A DNA stretch of 64,000 nucleotides from Paenibacillus sp. PCH8 (GTDB lineage: Bacteria > Bacillota > Bacilli > Paenibacillales > Paenibacillaceae): NCBI RefSeq assembly GCF_002968835.1, contig NZ_PKQK01000004.1:434001-498000 (forward strand), given 5' to 3'. Below, one piece after another: positions 26,674-34,047 of this stretch; positions within the stretch are counted from its first letter, which is position 1, and every line of letters starts with the position of its first letter. The notes below the pieces were generated by a model. That model was not told where the DNA came from. It saw only the letters and a program-made list of their open reading frames with translations, and searched no databases. Both the position numbers and the translations under genes were made by a program.

Positions 26674-26722
26674 TCCTATAGATCTGCTCCATATGAGGAC
26701 AGACAGAGTATAGTGACATCTT

Positions 26723-27142
26723 TTAATTGGTCATGCGACTTCCAATATTATTGACTTTGTGAATCTGTTCCGTTCCGGCTTCCAGCGCCATCCTATAGTA
26801 GTCACATTTATGTTCAATAACTTCCATCGTCTTACGTAACTCTTCCATCTGTGCTTCGACGCTGGCTTTACGCTCGTTAAACATATCAGATCTTTGCTTC
26901 AAGGTGGCGTCCCCTTCAGAGCACCATTCAATAAAATCCCTGATATCCTTAATTGGCATCCCGGTCATTTTCAAACATTGGATGATTTTTAGAAAATCGA
27001 TATCCGAGTCTTTGAACAATCGTGTTCCGCTCGTGGTGCGTTCTATAAAAGGCATTAGCCCTTCCTTGTCATAGTAACGCAATGTATATACGGTAAGGTC
27101 CAATTTCTTAGCAACTTCACTAATTGAATAGGTCATCTTCAT
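26723..27142 (-). CDS. MerR-family regulator (AdhR-like)
   Basis: A 139-residue activator: an N-terminal MerR winged helix (YSISEVAKKLDLTVYTLRYYDKEGL, then RTTSGTRLFKDSDI), a dimerisation coiled coil (RKASVEAQMEELRKTMEVIE) and a short tail. One Cys in IQCLKMTGMP sits at the position of the conserved reactive Cys of the AdhR/NmlR group, which senses aldehydes. AAAGGA lies 5 bases upstream. It is divergent from the zinc alcohol dehydrogenase, whose promoter has the MerR layout; a related dyad (27166-27186) overlaps its own promoter region. Confidence 0.9.
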   Translation of the reverse strand: MKMTYSISEVAKKLDLTVYTLRYYDKEGLMPFIERTTSGTRLFKDSDIDFLKIIQCLKMTGMPIKDIRDFIEWCSEGDATLKQRSDMFNERKASVEAQMEELRKTMEVIEHKCDYYRMALEAGTEQIHKVNNIGSRMTN

Positions 27143-27258
27143 TAATATCCTTTCAACGGGGGATAGACTTCGAGTTAACTCTAGGGTTGATCCGAGTGAA
27201 TTCTATCATGGTGTATGGCTATATGTCAAAGTGGGTGAGGAAAAAATAATATAAACAT

Positions 27259-27289
27259 TTGACCTAGAGTTAACTATAGGGAGTAAACT
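27259..27289 (+). promoter_or_regulatory. MerR-type promoter of the alcohol dehydrogenase gene
   Basis: TTGACC (27259-27264), 19-bp spacer, TAAACT (27284-27289). The spacer holds CCTAGAGTTAACTATAGG (27263-27280), an inverted repeat with one mismatch. Nearly identical in layout to the sites at 3762 and 55899. Confidence 0.85.
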
Positions 27290-27323
27290 AATTTTGAACT
27301 CTAAATTACTAGGAGGTTAACCA

Positions 27324-28364
27324 TTGATTATAGCTAAAGCCAGAGCAGTTGACGGACCAGACCAACAATTTCGAAGTGCTGAGATTAAACGGCGTGATCT
27401 GGATACGAATGATGTATTAATCGAGATTAAATATGCCGGCATCTGCCATTCTGATATTCATACTGCCCACGGTGAATGGGGCCCTGTGAATTATCCACTC
27501 GTTCCTGGACACGAGATTGCGGGAATTGTAACGGATGTAGGAAGCGGAGTCTCCAAATACAAAGTCGGTGATCGAGTAGGGGTCGGATGTATGGTTGACT
27601 CATGTGGCGAATGTGAGAACTGCCGCAAAGGTGAAGAACAATATTGTCTCAAAGGAAATATTCCTACCTATGCCGGGGTAGACAAATACGGTGAGCCTAC
27701 ACAGGGCGGATATTCATCTCACATTGTCGTCGTAGAGGATTTCATTGTTCGAATTCCTGATAACATTGCGCTTGATGCTGCTGCACCATTGCTCTGCGCC
27801 GGGATTACGACATATTCACCACTGCATCACTGGGGAGCTGGCCCAGGTAAAAAAGTAGCTGTTGTGGGTATGGGTGGCCTGGGTCATATGGCTGTCAAAA
27901 TTGCACATGCAATGGGTGCAGAAGTAACTGTTCTGTCCCAATCCTTGAGCAAAAAGGAAGATGGATTGCAATTTGGTGCCGAGCATTACTATGCCACAAG
28001 TGAGCCAGAAACATTCGAGAAACTTGCGGGTACGTTCGATCTCATGATTAATACGGTAAGCGCGAATATTGATATTAACGCGTATTTCTCACTGCTTACG
28101 CTGGATGGTACGCTCGTGAACGTGGGTGCACCTGCAGAGCCATTGGCAGTCAACGTATTTTCTCTCATCGGTCATCGTCGTTCATTCGCAGGATCCATGA
28201 TTGGTGGCATCCGTGAGACACAGGAAATGCTGGATTTCTGCGCAGAACATGATATTGCTCCTAACATTGAAGTGATCTCGGCTGACCAGATTGACGAAGC
28301 ATACAAACGTGTCCTTGCTTCCGACGTGAAGTATCGATTCGTTATTGATATCAGCACAATGTAA
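27324..28364 (+). CDS. Zinc-dependent alcohol dehydrogenase (AdhA/CAD-like)
   Basis: A 346-residue medium-chain dehydrogenase. Catalytic zinc ligands are in GICHSDIH (C41) and PGHE (H63, E64); structural zinc Cys at 94, 97, 100 and 108 ([17 protein letters not shown]). The NAD(P) site is [13 protein letters not shown]. It resembles the YahK/cinnamyl-alcohol-dehydrogenase branch, usually NADPH-dependent aldehyde reductases. It starts at TTG, 7 bases after AGGAGG. Divergent from merR and driven by a MerR-type promoter, so aldehyde induction is likely. Confidence 0.93.
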   Translation: MIIAKARAVDGPDQQFRSAEIKRRDLDTNDVLIEIKYAGICHSDIHTAHGEWGPVNYPLVPGHEIAGIVTDVGSGVSKYKVGDRVGVGCMVDSCGECENCRKGEEQYCLKGNIPTYAGVDKYGEPTQGGYSSHIVVVEDFIVRIPDNIALDAAAPLLCAGITTYSPLHHWGAGPGKKVAVVGMGGLGHMAVKIAHAMGAEVTVLSQSLSKKEDGLQFGAEHYYATSEPETFEKLAGTFDLMINTVSANIDINAYFSLLTLDGTLVNVGAPAEPLAVNVFSLIGHRRSFAGSMIGGIRETQEMLDFCAEHDIAPNIEVISADQIDEAYKRVLASDVKYRFVIDISTM

Positions 28365-28406
28365 GATGCATGGTCATTGTTTCAAATAATAATTGTAGAC
28401 AAGAAG

Positions 28407-28440
28407 AAGCAACTGTCGCTTACGACAGTTGCTTTCTTTG
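28407..28440 (+). terminator. Terminator of the alcohol dehydrogenase gene
   Basis: AAGCAACTGTCG (28407-28418) and CGACAGTTGCTT (28423-28434) form a 12-bp stem with a 4-nt loop, then TCTTTG. Confidence 0.88.
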
Positions 28441-28496
28441 GTATATCTCTTTTTAGATGGAGAAAGATCACTGAAATAAAGTGGATAAAAAAATAC

Positions 28497-28576
28497 TTTA
28501 CCGATCGTTCTACAATTGATATACTAAACTCAAGTTAGATCTAACTATTTTTTTACCATAAGTTGAACGATCGTTC
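28497..28576 (+). promoter_or_regulatory. Promoter with two TetR-type operators
   Basis: -35 TTTACC (28497-28502), 17-bp spacer, -10 TATACT (28520-28525). The first operator (28497-28511) overlaps the -35 and matches the site before tetR at 24870. The second, GAACGATCGTTC (28565-28576), is a perfect 12-bp palindrome downstream of the start point. Layout fits repression of the SDR gene at 28625. Confidence 0.6.
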
Positions 28577-28624
28577 TCAAATCTTTAGTGTTATCCCAGT
28601 TCACCCATCGAAGGAGAGAATACA

Positions 28625-29371
28625 ATGAAATATACCGTGATCACAGGAGCAAGTTCAGGAATTGGATATGAGACAGCATTGGCATTTGCAGCACGTGGCA
28701 AAAATTTGATTTTGGTAGCTAGAAGACTGGATAAATTAGAAGAGCTGAAATTAGCGATTCATACGAACCATCCGGATTTAGATATCATCGTTCGTACGAG
28801 TGACCTTTCTGTTCCGGATCATGCACACACACTGTATAACCACTTAACTGAATATGACATTGAGACATGGATTAATAATGCAGGGCTTGGCGAAGGTTCT
28901 TTGGTGGCAGATCAGAATCTGGATAAAGTATCAACCATGCTGCGTGTTAACATCGAATCTTTGACGATTCTATCCACATTATACGTACGAAATTACGCTG
29001 ATGTAGAGGGAACTCAGTTGATTAACGTTTCGTCCGCGCTCGGATATACCATTGCTGTTGGCAGTGTTGCATACTCTGCATCTAAATATTATGTTAGTGC
29101 CTTTACCGAAGGATTGGCGAAAGAGCTTGAACTGAAAGGTGCGAAAGTTAAAGCCAAGATTCTGGCACCAGCCATCACAGAAACCGAATTCGTAAAAAAA
29201 TCAATCGATGCTGAAGATTTTGATTACAAAGCAAATATGTCCAAATACCACACAGCCAAGGAAATGGCAGGCTTTATGGTTGAACTGTATGACAGCAACG
29301 AAGTAGTAGGGATTGTTGACCAGAACTACAATTTCAATATCAGAGGTCCTATTTATCCGGTGATTGGATAG
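28625..29371 (+). CDS. SDR-family oxidoreductase (YqjQ/DltE-like)
   Basis: A 248-residue classical SDR: TGASSGIG near the N-terminus, VARRLDK for NADP, WINNAGLG, and the catalytic YSASK. It is closely similar along its length to the SDR at 55035-55814 (same MKYTVITGASSGIGYE start, VEGTQ and SAFTEGLA segments), so the two are paralogues. The substrate is unknown. The promoter carries two TetR-type operators and the gene is followed after 127 bases by a zinc-free MDR, perhaps co-transcribed. Confidence 0.92.
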   Translation: MKYTVITGASSGIGYETALAFAARGKNLILVARRLDKLEELKLAIHTNHPDLDIIVRTSDLSVPDHAHTLYNHLTEYDIETWINNAGLGEGSLVADQNLDKVSTMLRVNIESLTILSTLYVRNYADVEGTQLINVSSALGYTIAVGSVAYSASKYYVSAFTEGLAKELELKGAKVKAKILAPAITETEFVKKSIDAEDFDYKANMSKYHTAKEMAGFMVELYDSNEVVGIVDQNYNFNIRGPIYPVIG

Positions 29372-29498
29372 TTTAAAGGATTAGAGGATGAATAATGGCG
29401 TACAGGTGAAGCTAAAACCTTACGCCATATTCAAATCCATTATGGATCATTGAAGTTAGTGCTTGATGTATAAATAACCTACACGGGAGAGACAGAAT

Positions 29499-30497
29499 AT
29501 GAAAGCAGCTCAATTGAGCAAATATTCAAAAGAAATTCAACTGGAGCTGAATGAAGTCAAAGTACCTGAAATAAAGAGCCATGAAGTTCTTGTTAAAGTA
29601 AAAGCAGCAGGTGTGAACCCACTCGACATCCTGATTGGTAATGGAAGTATTCGAATGATGTATGACTATACGTTTCCTTTAACTATGGGAAATGAATTAT
29701 CTGGTGTCATTGAGGCTGTCGGAAATGACGTCGAGAATTTTCATGTGGGCGACCCTATATATACGAGATTGCCGATGAGCCACATTGGAGCTTTTGCCGA
29801 GTATGTAGCCGTTGATGAAAAGGCGATAGCCATCATGCCTGATACGTTATCCTTTAATGAAGCGGCAGCTGTGCCTCTTACAGCCTTGACTGCTTATCAA
29901 GCACTTCAAGACGTACTTCATGTTCAGCCTAATCATAAGCTTTTCATTCCTGGAGGTACAGGTGGTTTGGGCGCCATGGCGATTCCGATCGCGAAATCAA
30001 TGGGGCTCTATGTGATCACAAGCGGAAGCGAACGAGGCAGATCTCGTTTAATGTCGATTGGTGCTGATCGGTTTATTAATTACCAAGAGGAAAACTATGC
30101 GGATCTGTTATCAGGTATAGATTACGTCATTGATACCTTGGGAGCGAAGGAAATCAAAGCAGAGCTGAGTATCCTGAAACCTCAAGGCAAACTGGTATCA
30201 CTCAAAGCTGCACCGAACTATCGTTTTGCGGTCGAACAGGGATTTCCCTTGTGGAAAAAGCTGTTGTTCGGTTTGGTAGGCTCACGTATGGACATGTTGG
30301 CACGGAATAATCAGAATGAATATCATTTTTTGTTCGTACAGGCGAATGGAAAACAGCTACAGGAAATCACAGATCTTGTCGTACAACAAAACATTAAGCC
30401 ATCAATAGATTCTACCTATAAAATGGAAGACATTAATCAGGCATTAACGAAAGTATCGACCGGTCACTCTCAGGGGAAAGTAATTGTGACGTTCTAA
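29499..30497 (+). CDS. Zinc-independent quinone oxidoreductase-like MDR protein
   Basis: A 332-residue medium-chain dehydrogenase/reductase without zinc ligands: GVNPLDI, MGNELSGVI, VPLTALTAYQAL, and the NADPH-binding IPGGTGGLGAMAI. It belongs to the NADP-dependent oxidoreductase (QOR-like) branch, which reduces quinones or enones. GGGAG lies 8-9 bases before the ATG. It lies behind the SDR under TetR-type control and may be part of the same unit. Confidence 0.92.
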   Translation: MKAAQLSKYSKEIQLELNEVKVPEIKSHEVLVKVKAAGVNPLDILIGNGSIRMMYDYTFPLTMGNELSGVIEAVGNDVENFHVGDPIYTRLPMSHIGAFAEYVAVDEKAIAIMPDTLSFNEAAAVPLTALTAYQALQDVLHVQPNHKLFIPGGTGGLGAMAIPIAKSMGLYVITSGSERGRSRLMSIGADRFINYQEENYADLLSGIDYVIDTLGAKEIKAELSILKPQGKLVSLKAAPNYRFAVEQGFPLWKKLLFGLVGSRMDMLARNNQNEYHFLFVQANGKQLQEITDLVVQQNIKPSIDSTYKMEDINQALTKVSTGHSQGKVIVTF

Positions 30498-30642
30498 ACA
30501 ATGAGTTGAACTTTCACCGAAGGGGTTTTGAAGTTACATATTCGTGATAGAATAGGAGTGAATTGTATTGTTCATTTCATAAAATCAGGAGAAGAAGTGG
30601 AATGAATAATAATATATATTTCTTAGTATAGGGAGGGGTATA

Positions 30643-31014
30643 ATGGAGAACTTTGCAGAATTCTTGGCACGCATCGATAACCCGGAACATCAGGCACGGA
30701 CAGAAGAAGTCTTGAATTGGATCACTGAAAAATTCCCGAGTTTAAAGCAAAAAATCGCTTGGAATCAGCCGATGTTTACCGATCATGATACCTTTATTAT
30801 TGGTTTTAGCGTCTCCAAGAAACATTTGGCCGTTGCTCCTGAGAAGGCTGGAATGAACCATTTCTCGGAGGATATCGTTAAAGCGGGTTATGAGCACACC
30901 AAAGAGTTAATTCGTATGAAGTGGAATCAGCCCATTGATTTTACCTTACTGGAGAGAATGATCGAGTTTAATATAACGGATAAAGCAGATTGTTCAACAT
31001 TTTGGCGCAAATAA
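30643..31014 (+). CDS. DUF1801/iron chaperone-like protein (YdhG/Fra-like)
   Basis: A 123-residue soluble protein with the DUF1801 pattern: WITEKFPSLKQKIAWNQPMF, FIIGFSVSKKHLAVAPEK, ELIRMKWNQPIDF. Bacillus YdhG (Fra) of this family has been described as a frataxin-like iron chaperone for Fe-S assembly. Assignment to that role here is by family only. GGGAGG lies upstream; it stands alone and ends in a strong terminator. Confidence 0.82.
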   Translation: MENFAEFLARIDNPEHQARTEEVLNWITEKFPSLKQKIAWNQPMFTDHDTFIIGFSVSKKHLAVAPEKAGMNHFSEDIVKAGYEHTKELIRMKWNQPIDFTLLERMIEFNITDKADCSTFWRK

Positions 31015-31038
31015 AGGATTAAATGATCCAAGCAGAGA

Positions 31039-31078
31039 GAAGCCCCCAATCTTCCAACTGTGGAAAATGGGGGCTTCT
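31039..31078. terminator. Hairpin terminator between DUF1801 and aldo-keto reductase genes
   Basis: GAAGCCCCCA (31039-31048) and TGGGGGCTTC (31068-31077) pair; the genes on both sides converge on it. Confidence 0.85.
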
Positions 31079-31096
31079 GTATTAAAGCCAGAGCAC

Positions 31097-32077
31097 TCAC
31101 TGAGCACCTACAACAGCATGAGGTACATAAGGTTCTTCGAGGAATGCAATGTCCTCCGGGGCCAACTGAACGGATAGTGCACCTACAGCATCTTCCAGAT
31201 GCGATATTTTGGTGGCTCCGATAATCGGAGCGGCAACCGTATCTTTTTGTAATAACCAGGCTAGGGCAATGTGAGTCCGAGGTACACCATACTTGTCTGC
31301 CATGGAGGCTACTCGCTCCACAACCATTCGGTCGGCATCGCTAGTTGCATCGTACTTCGATTTCTGAACCGCGTCGGTCTCGGATCGATGCGTGGTTACG
31401 GACCAGTCCCGTGTTAATCTGCCTGATGCAAGAGGGCTATAAGGCGTTACACCGATCTTTTCTTCCTTGCATAAAGGCAGCATCTCTCGTTCCTCTTCAC
31501 GGTATATGAGATTGAGGTGATTCTGCATGGAGACGAACTTGGTCCAACCATTCTTTTCAGCCACATGCAATGCTTTTTGGAACTGCCATGCGAACATGGC
31601 TGAAGCGCCAATATATCTTGCTTTTCCGGATTTCACCACATCGTGTAAAGCTTCCATCGTTTCTTCAATAGGGGTGTTGTAATCCCAGCGATGAATGATG
31701 TACAGATCTACATAATCGGTTTCCAGTCGTTTGAGACTTTTATCGATCTCACTCATGATAGCCTTTCTGGAAAGACCAGACCCATTGGGTCCTTTATGCA
31801 TCTGTCCATGTACTTTGGTTGCGATGACTACCTCATCACGATTGGCGTAATCTTTCAATGCTCGTCCTAGATATTCCTCACTTGTACCAAGTGAATAAAT
31901 GTTAGCTGTATCGAAGAAATTAATCCCTAAATCAAGAGCTTTTTGGATGACAGGGCGAGAGTCCTCTTCGTTAAGTGCCCATTGATGCACCCACTTGCTC
32001 GCGTCTCCAAATCCCATGCATCCCAAGCAAAATCGGGACACATCCAAGCCTGTATTACCCAGTTTTACGTATTCCAT
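31097..32077 (-). CDS. Aldo/keto reductase
   Basis: About 326 residues with an (alpha/beta)8 AKR fold: the catalytic tetrad is visible as FFDTANIYSLG (Asp, Tyr), ATKVHG (Lys) and IIHRWDY (His); NADPH-binding residues lie near the C-terminus (IIGATKISHLEDA). It is of the YajO/GCY-like AKR type found in many Firmicutes, reducing aldehydes and ketones. The ATG at 32077 is preferred over a TTG at 32089 directly adjoining the GAAAGG. Monocistronic; no adjacent regulator. Confidence 0.92.
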   Translation of the reverse strand: MEYVKLGNTGLDVSRFCLGCMGFGDASKWVHQWALNEEDSRPVIQKALDLGINFFDTANIYSLGTSEEYLGRALKDYANRDEVVIATKVHGQMHKGPNGSGLSRKAIMSEIDKSLKRLETDYVDLYIIHRWDYNTPIEETMEALHDVVKSGKARYIGASAMFAWQFQKALHVAEKNGWTKFVSMQNHLNLIYREEEREMLPLCKEEKIGVTPYSPLASGRLTRDWSVTTHRSETDAVQKSKYDATSDADRMVVERVASMADKYGVPRTHIALAWLLQKDTVAAPIIGATKISHLEDAVGALSVQLAPEDIAFLEEPYVPHAVVGAQ

Positions 32078-32252
32078 ATAATGCACCAACCTTTCTATTT
32101 TAAGTTATATTATAACCACTTATGGATGACCTATTTATATTGTATTATGTCATAACGAATGAACTAACCTATACCACATTTCTATCATAAACTTGCCTAA
32201 TCCTCTCACAATCTTAGATTCCGTTGATTATATGCAGGTTCGCATATGAAAA

Positions 32253-32295
32253 AACAAGCCATTCGTATCTCCGTTGGAGGTTCAAATGGCTTGTT
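32253..32295 (-). terminator. Terminator of the NmrA-like gene
   Basis: AACAAGCCATT (32253-32263) and AATGGCTTGTT (32285-32295) form an 11-bp stem; on the minus strand it is followed by TTTTTCAT. Confidence 0.85.
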
Positions 32296-32332
32296 CTTAA
32301 ATAGTAGGAGAAGCGATGACTACAAATGAATA

Positions 32333-33223
32333 CTATTGTTTAATCATGGTTTGATGAATCCATTCACTCATTGTGGTTAATTGAAGATTTGCTTGGATGT
32401 TCTCATCCAGTTCATGGTACCGCGGAAGAAGATCTGTATGTCCATCGATCCACTGATACAATCCTTTAAGACCTGCTGCAGTCTCATCTCCCAATAAATG
32501 CTGAATCGCTGCTTCAAAATGATCAAAAGGTAGAGACATAAAGCTGATGTCTTCGCCCAGTGAAGCGCTAAATTGTTCGGCTAATTGTGCACCTGTCAGG
32601 GCTTCCAATCCGGGTGCTGGTATAATGCTTCCTGCCAGTTCCGAATGAGTCAAGGCATAGTAGTGGAATTGAGCTGCATCGTTTAAACTAATCCAGGAGA
32701 TCGGCTTGTCTGCAGGTACCGGGTAGGCCAAAACGCCATTATTCAATATTCCGGGAATCAGGAAGTTTTCCAGATATACAATGGGCTCCACAATGATATA
32801 TGGAAGACCACTTTGCTGTACTTCGTGGATAACTTCACGTTTCAATTCAATTCCTGTTGATTGGGTGATGGGGCCAGGAACAAAGGTACTTGTGTTAACC
32901 ACAATCAATTTAACGTTTGCCTGTAAAGCAGCGCCAATTGCGTTTTTGGTGTATTGTCTAATCTTATTCGGATTGAACTCGACAGGCAGGTTCAAAAATA
33001 CTTTCGTGACACCCTCATGTGCTGCATGGAGTCGTTCAACATCTGACAGATCCCCGAGGAAGGCTTCAATGTTTTGTTCTTTTAGCGTGTTTGCCGTTTC
33101 CTCGTTTCGAGTAATCGTGCGCACCTCACAACCGTTTTGAACGAGTAATTTGGCGACAGCGCCGCCTTGTGAACCCGATGCTCCATATACTAAAAATCGA
33201 TCATTGTGTGTCATAGTGGTCAA
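32333..33223 (-). CDS. NmrA-family NAD(P)-binding oxidoreductase
   Basis: About 296 residues of an atypical SDR: FLVYGASGSQGGAVAKLL (GxxGxxG cofactor motif), ITRNEET for NADP, LGDLSD, and no YxxxK catalytic pair, typical of NmrA/QOR2/azoreductase-like proteins that act on quinones or sense NADP. The start is uncertain: TTG 33223 is 5 bases after AAAGGA, the next ATG is 33214. It follows an HxlR regulator gene on the same strand; a dyad AGTATC-N6-GATACT lies in its promoter. Confidence 0.85.
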   Translation of the reverse strand: MTTMTHNDRFLVYGASGSQGGAVAKLLVQNGCEVRTITRNEETANTLKEQNIEAFLGDLSDVERLHAAHEGVTKVFLNLPVEFNPNKIRQYTKNAIGAALQANVKLIVVNTSTFVPGPITQSTGIELKREVIHEVQQSGLPYIIVEPIVYLENFLIPGILNNGVLAYPVPADKPISWISLNDAAQFHYYALTHSELAGSIIPAPGLEALTGAQLAEQFSASLGEDISFMSLPFDHFEAAIQHLLGDETAAGLKGLYQWIDGHTDLLPRYHELDENIQANLQLTTMSEWIHQTMIKQ

Positions 33224-33329
33224 TAACTTCCTTTCAAATCGTGATTGGAATGGATGAGTTAATACTCAGCATTGACCTCAGCATAACGGATTAAGAATGG
33301 GAGCGTAAGTACGCACATTAATGATATAA

Positions 33330-33347
33330 AGTATCCCTTGAGATACT
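33330..33347 (-). promoter_or_regulatory. HxlR-type operator before the NmrA-like gene
   Basis: AGTATC-CCTTGA-GATACT is a perfect 6-bp inverted repeat between the hxlR stop and the NmrA-like start, fitting the GTATC/GATAC half-sites seen for HxlR/DUF24 regulators. Confidence 0.45.
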
Positions 33348-33359
33348 ATGGGAAGGTGG

Positions 33360-33677
33360 TTACATATGTTTTGATCCCCAATCACCTAGTTGAAACAGAA
33401 TCGAAGTCAGACTTTGTCCTTTCTCAGTCAGGGAATACTCGACTTTAGGTGGAACTACGGGGTGGGTAACACGGTTGATCAAACCGGCTTCTTCAAGTTC
33501 TCGTAATTGCCTGGTTAACGTGCGATGCGTAATGGGGTCAAGCATTTTCTGCAATTCATTGAATCGAATGGTTGAATGGCGGATGAGCCGATTTATAATT
33601 AATAACTTCCACTTCCCACCAATCATATTCACTGCAAACTCAACCGGACAGCGGTCCTCCACAGGTTGTATGTTCAC
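33360..33677 (-). CDS. HxlR-family winged-helix regulator
   Basis: A 105-residue HxlR/DUF24 protein: CPVEFAVNMIGGKWKLLIIN carries the conserved N-terminal Cys used by redox-sensing members (YodB, CatR, HypR types), followed by RFNELQKMLDPITHRTLTRQ and VPPKVEYSLTEKG. It starts at GTG 33677 behind AGGAGG. The adjacent NmrA-like oxidoreductase is the probable target, a typical quinone or electrophile response pair. Confidence 0.9.
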   Translation of the reverse strand: MNIQPVEDRCPVEFAVNMIGGKWKLLIINRLIRHSTIRFNELQKMLDPITHRTLTRQLRELEEAGLINRVTHPVVPPKVEYSLTEKGQSLTSILFQLGDWGSKHM

Positions 33678-33745
33678 GTTCGTATATTCCTCCTAAAAAG
33701 CATCATGTCATAGCTCATGTTTCGTTCATTCTATCTAATATATAA

Positions 33746-33786
33746 ATGGGTGTATAGCTTATAGCCCATTCAGGGTATACACCCAT
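33746..33786. repeat. Perfect 11-bp inverted repeat upstream of hxlR
   Basis: ATGGGTGTATA (33746-33756) and TATACACCCAT (33776-33786) are exact reverse complements separated by 19 bases. It lies between the hxlR start and the minus-strand terminator at 33798-33836, so it may be an operator for hxlR. Confidence 0.6.
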
Positions 33787-33796
33787 GCCCAGGGCA

Positions 33797-33966
33797 TAAA
33801 AAAAGATGCCCCCAGTTCAATGCTCAAGGGACATCTCCTTCAATATAATAATCATTCAACTCAGACAGAGATAAAAAAAGGATTGAACGAAAAATAACGC
33901 CATGATATAATCTATAGCGCGATTGACAATTCGATTGATAATAAAGGATTAATCATTATTTATCCT
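33797..33966 (-). ncRNA. Candidate small RNA or terminated hxlR leader
   Basis: On the minus strand a strong sigma-A promoter, TTGACA (34001-33996), 17 bp, TAAAAT (33978-33973), predicts a start near 33966. An intrinsic terminator with AGATGTCCC/GGGGCATCT arms (33836-33828 and 33812-33804) and seven Ts (33804-33798) lies about 130 nt later. No ORF of note lies between. The transcript of about 170 nt is either an independent small RNA or an attenuated leader of hxlR, whose start is 120 bases further on. It overlaps the plus-strand promoter region of helD. Confidence 0.5.
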
Positions 33967-34047
33967 AATTTAATTTTACATCCGACATTCCGATTTGTCA
34001 ATGCTCTTTTTTGGTCCTAATAAATGGAAAAGGGAGTGGACTCATTC

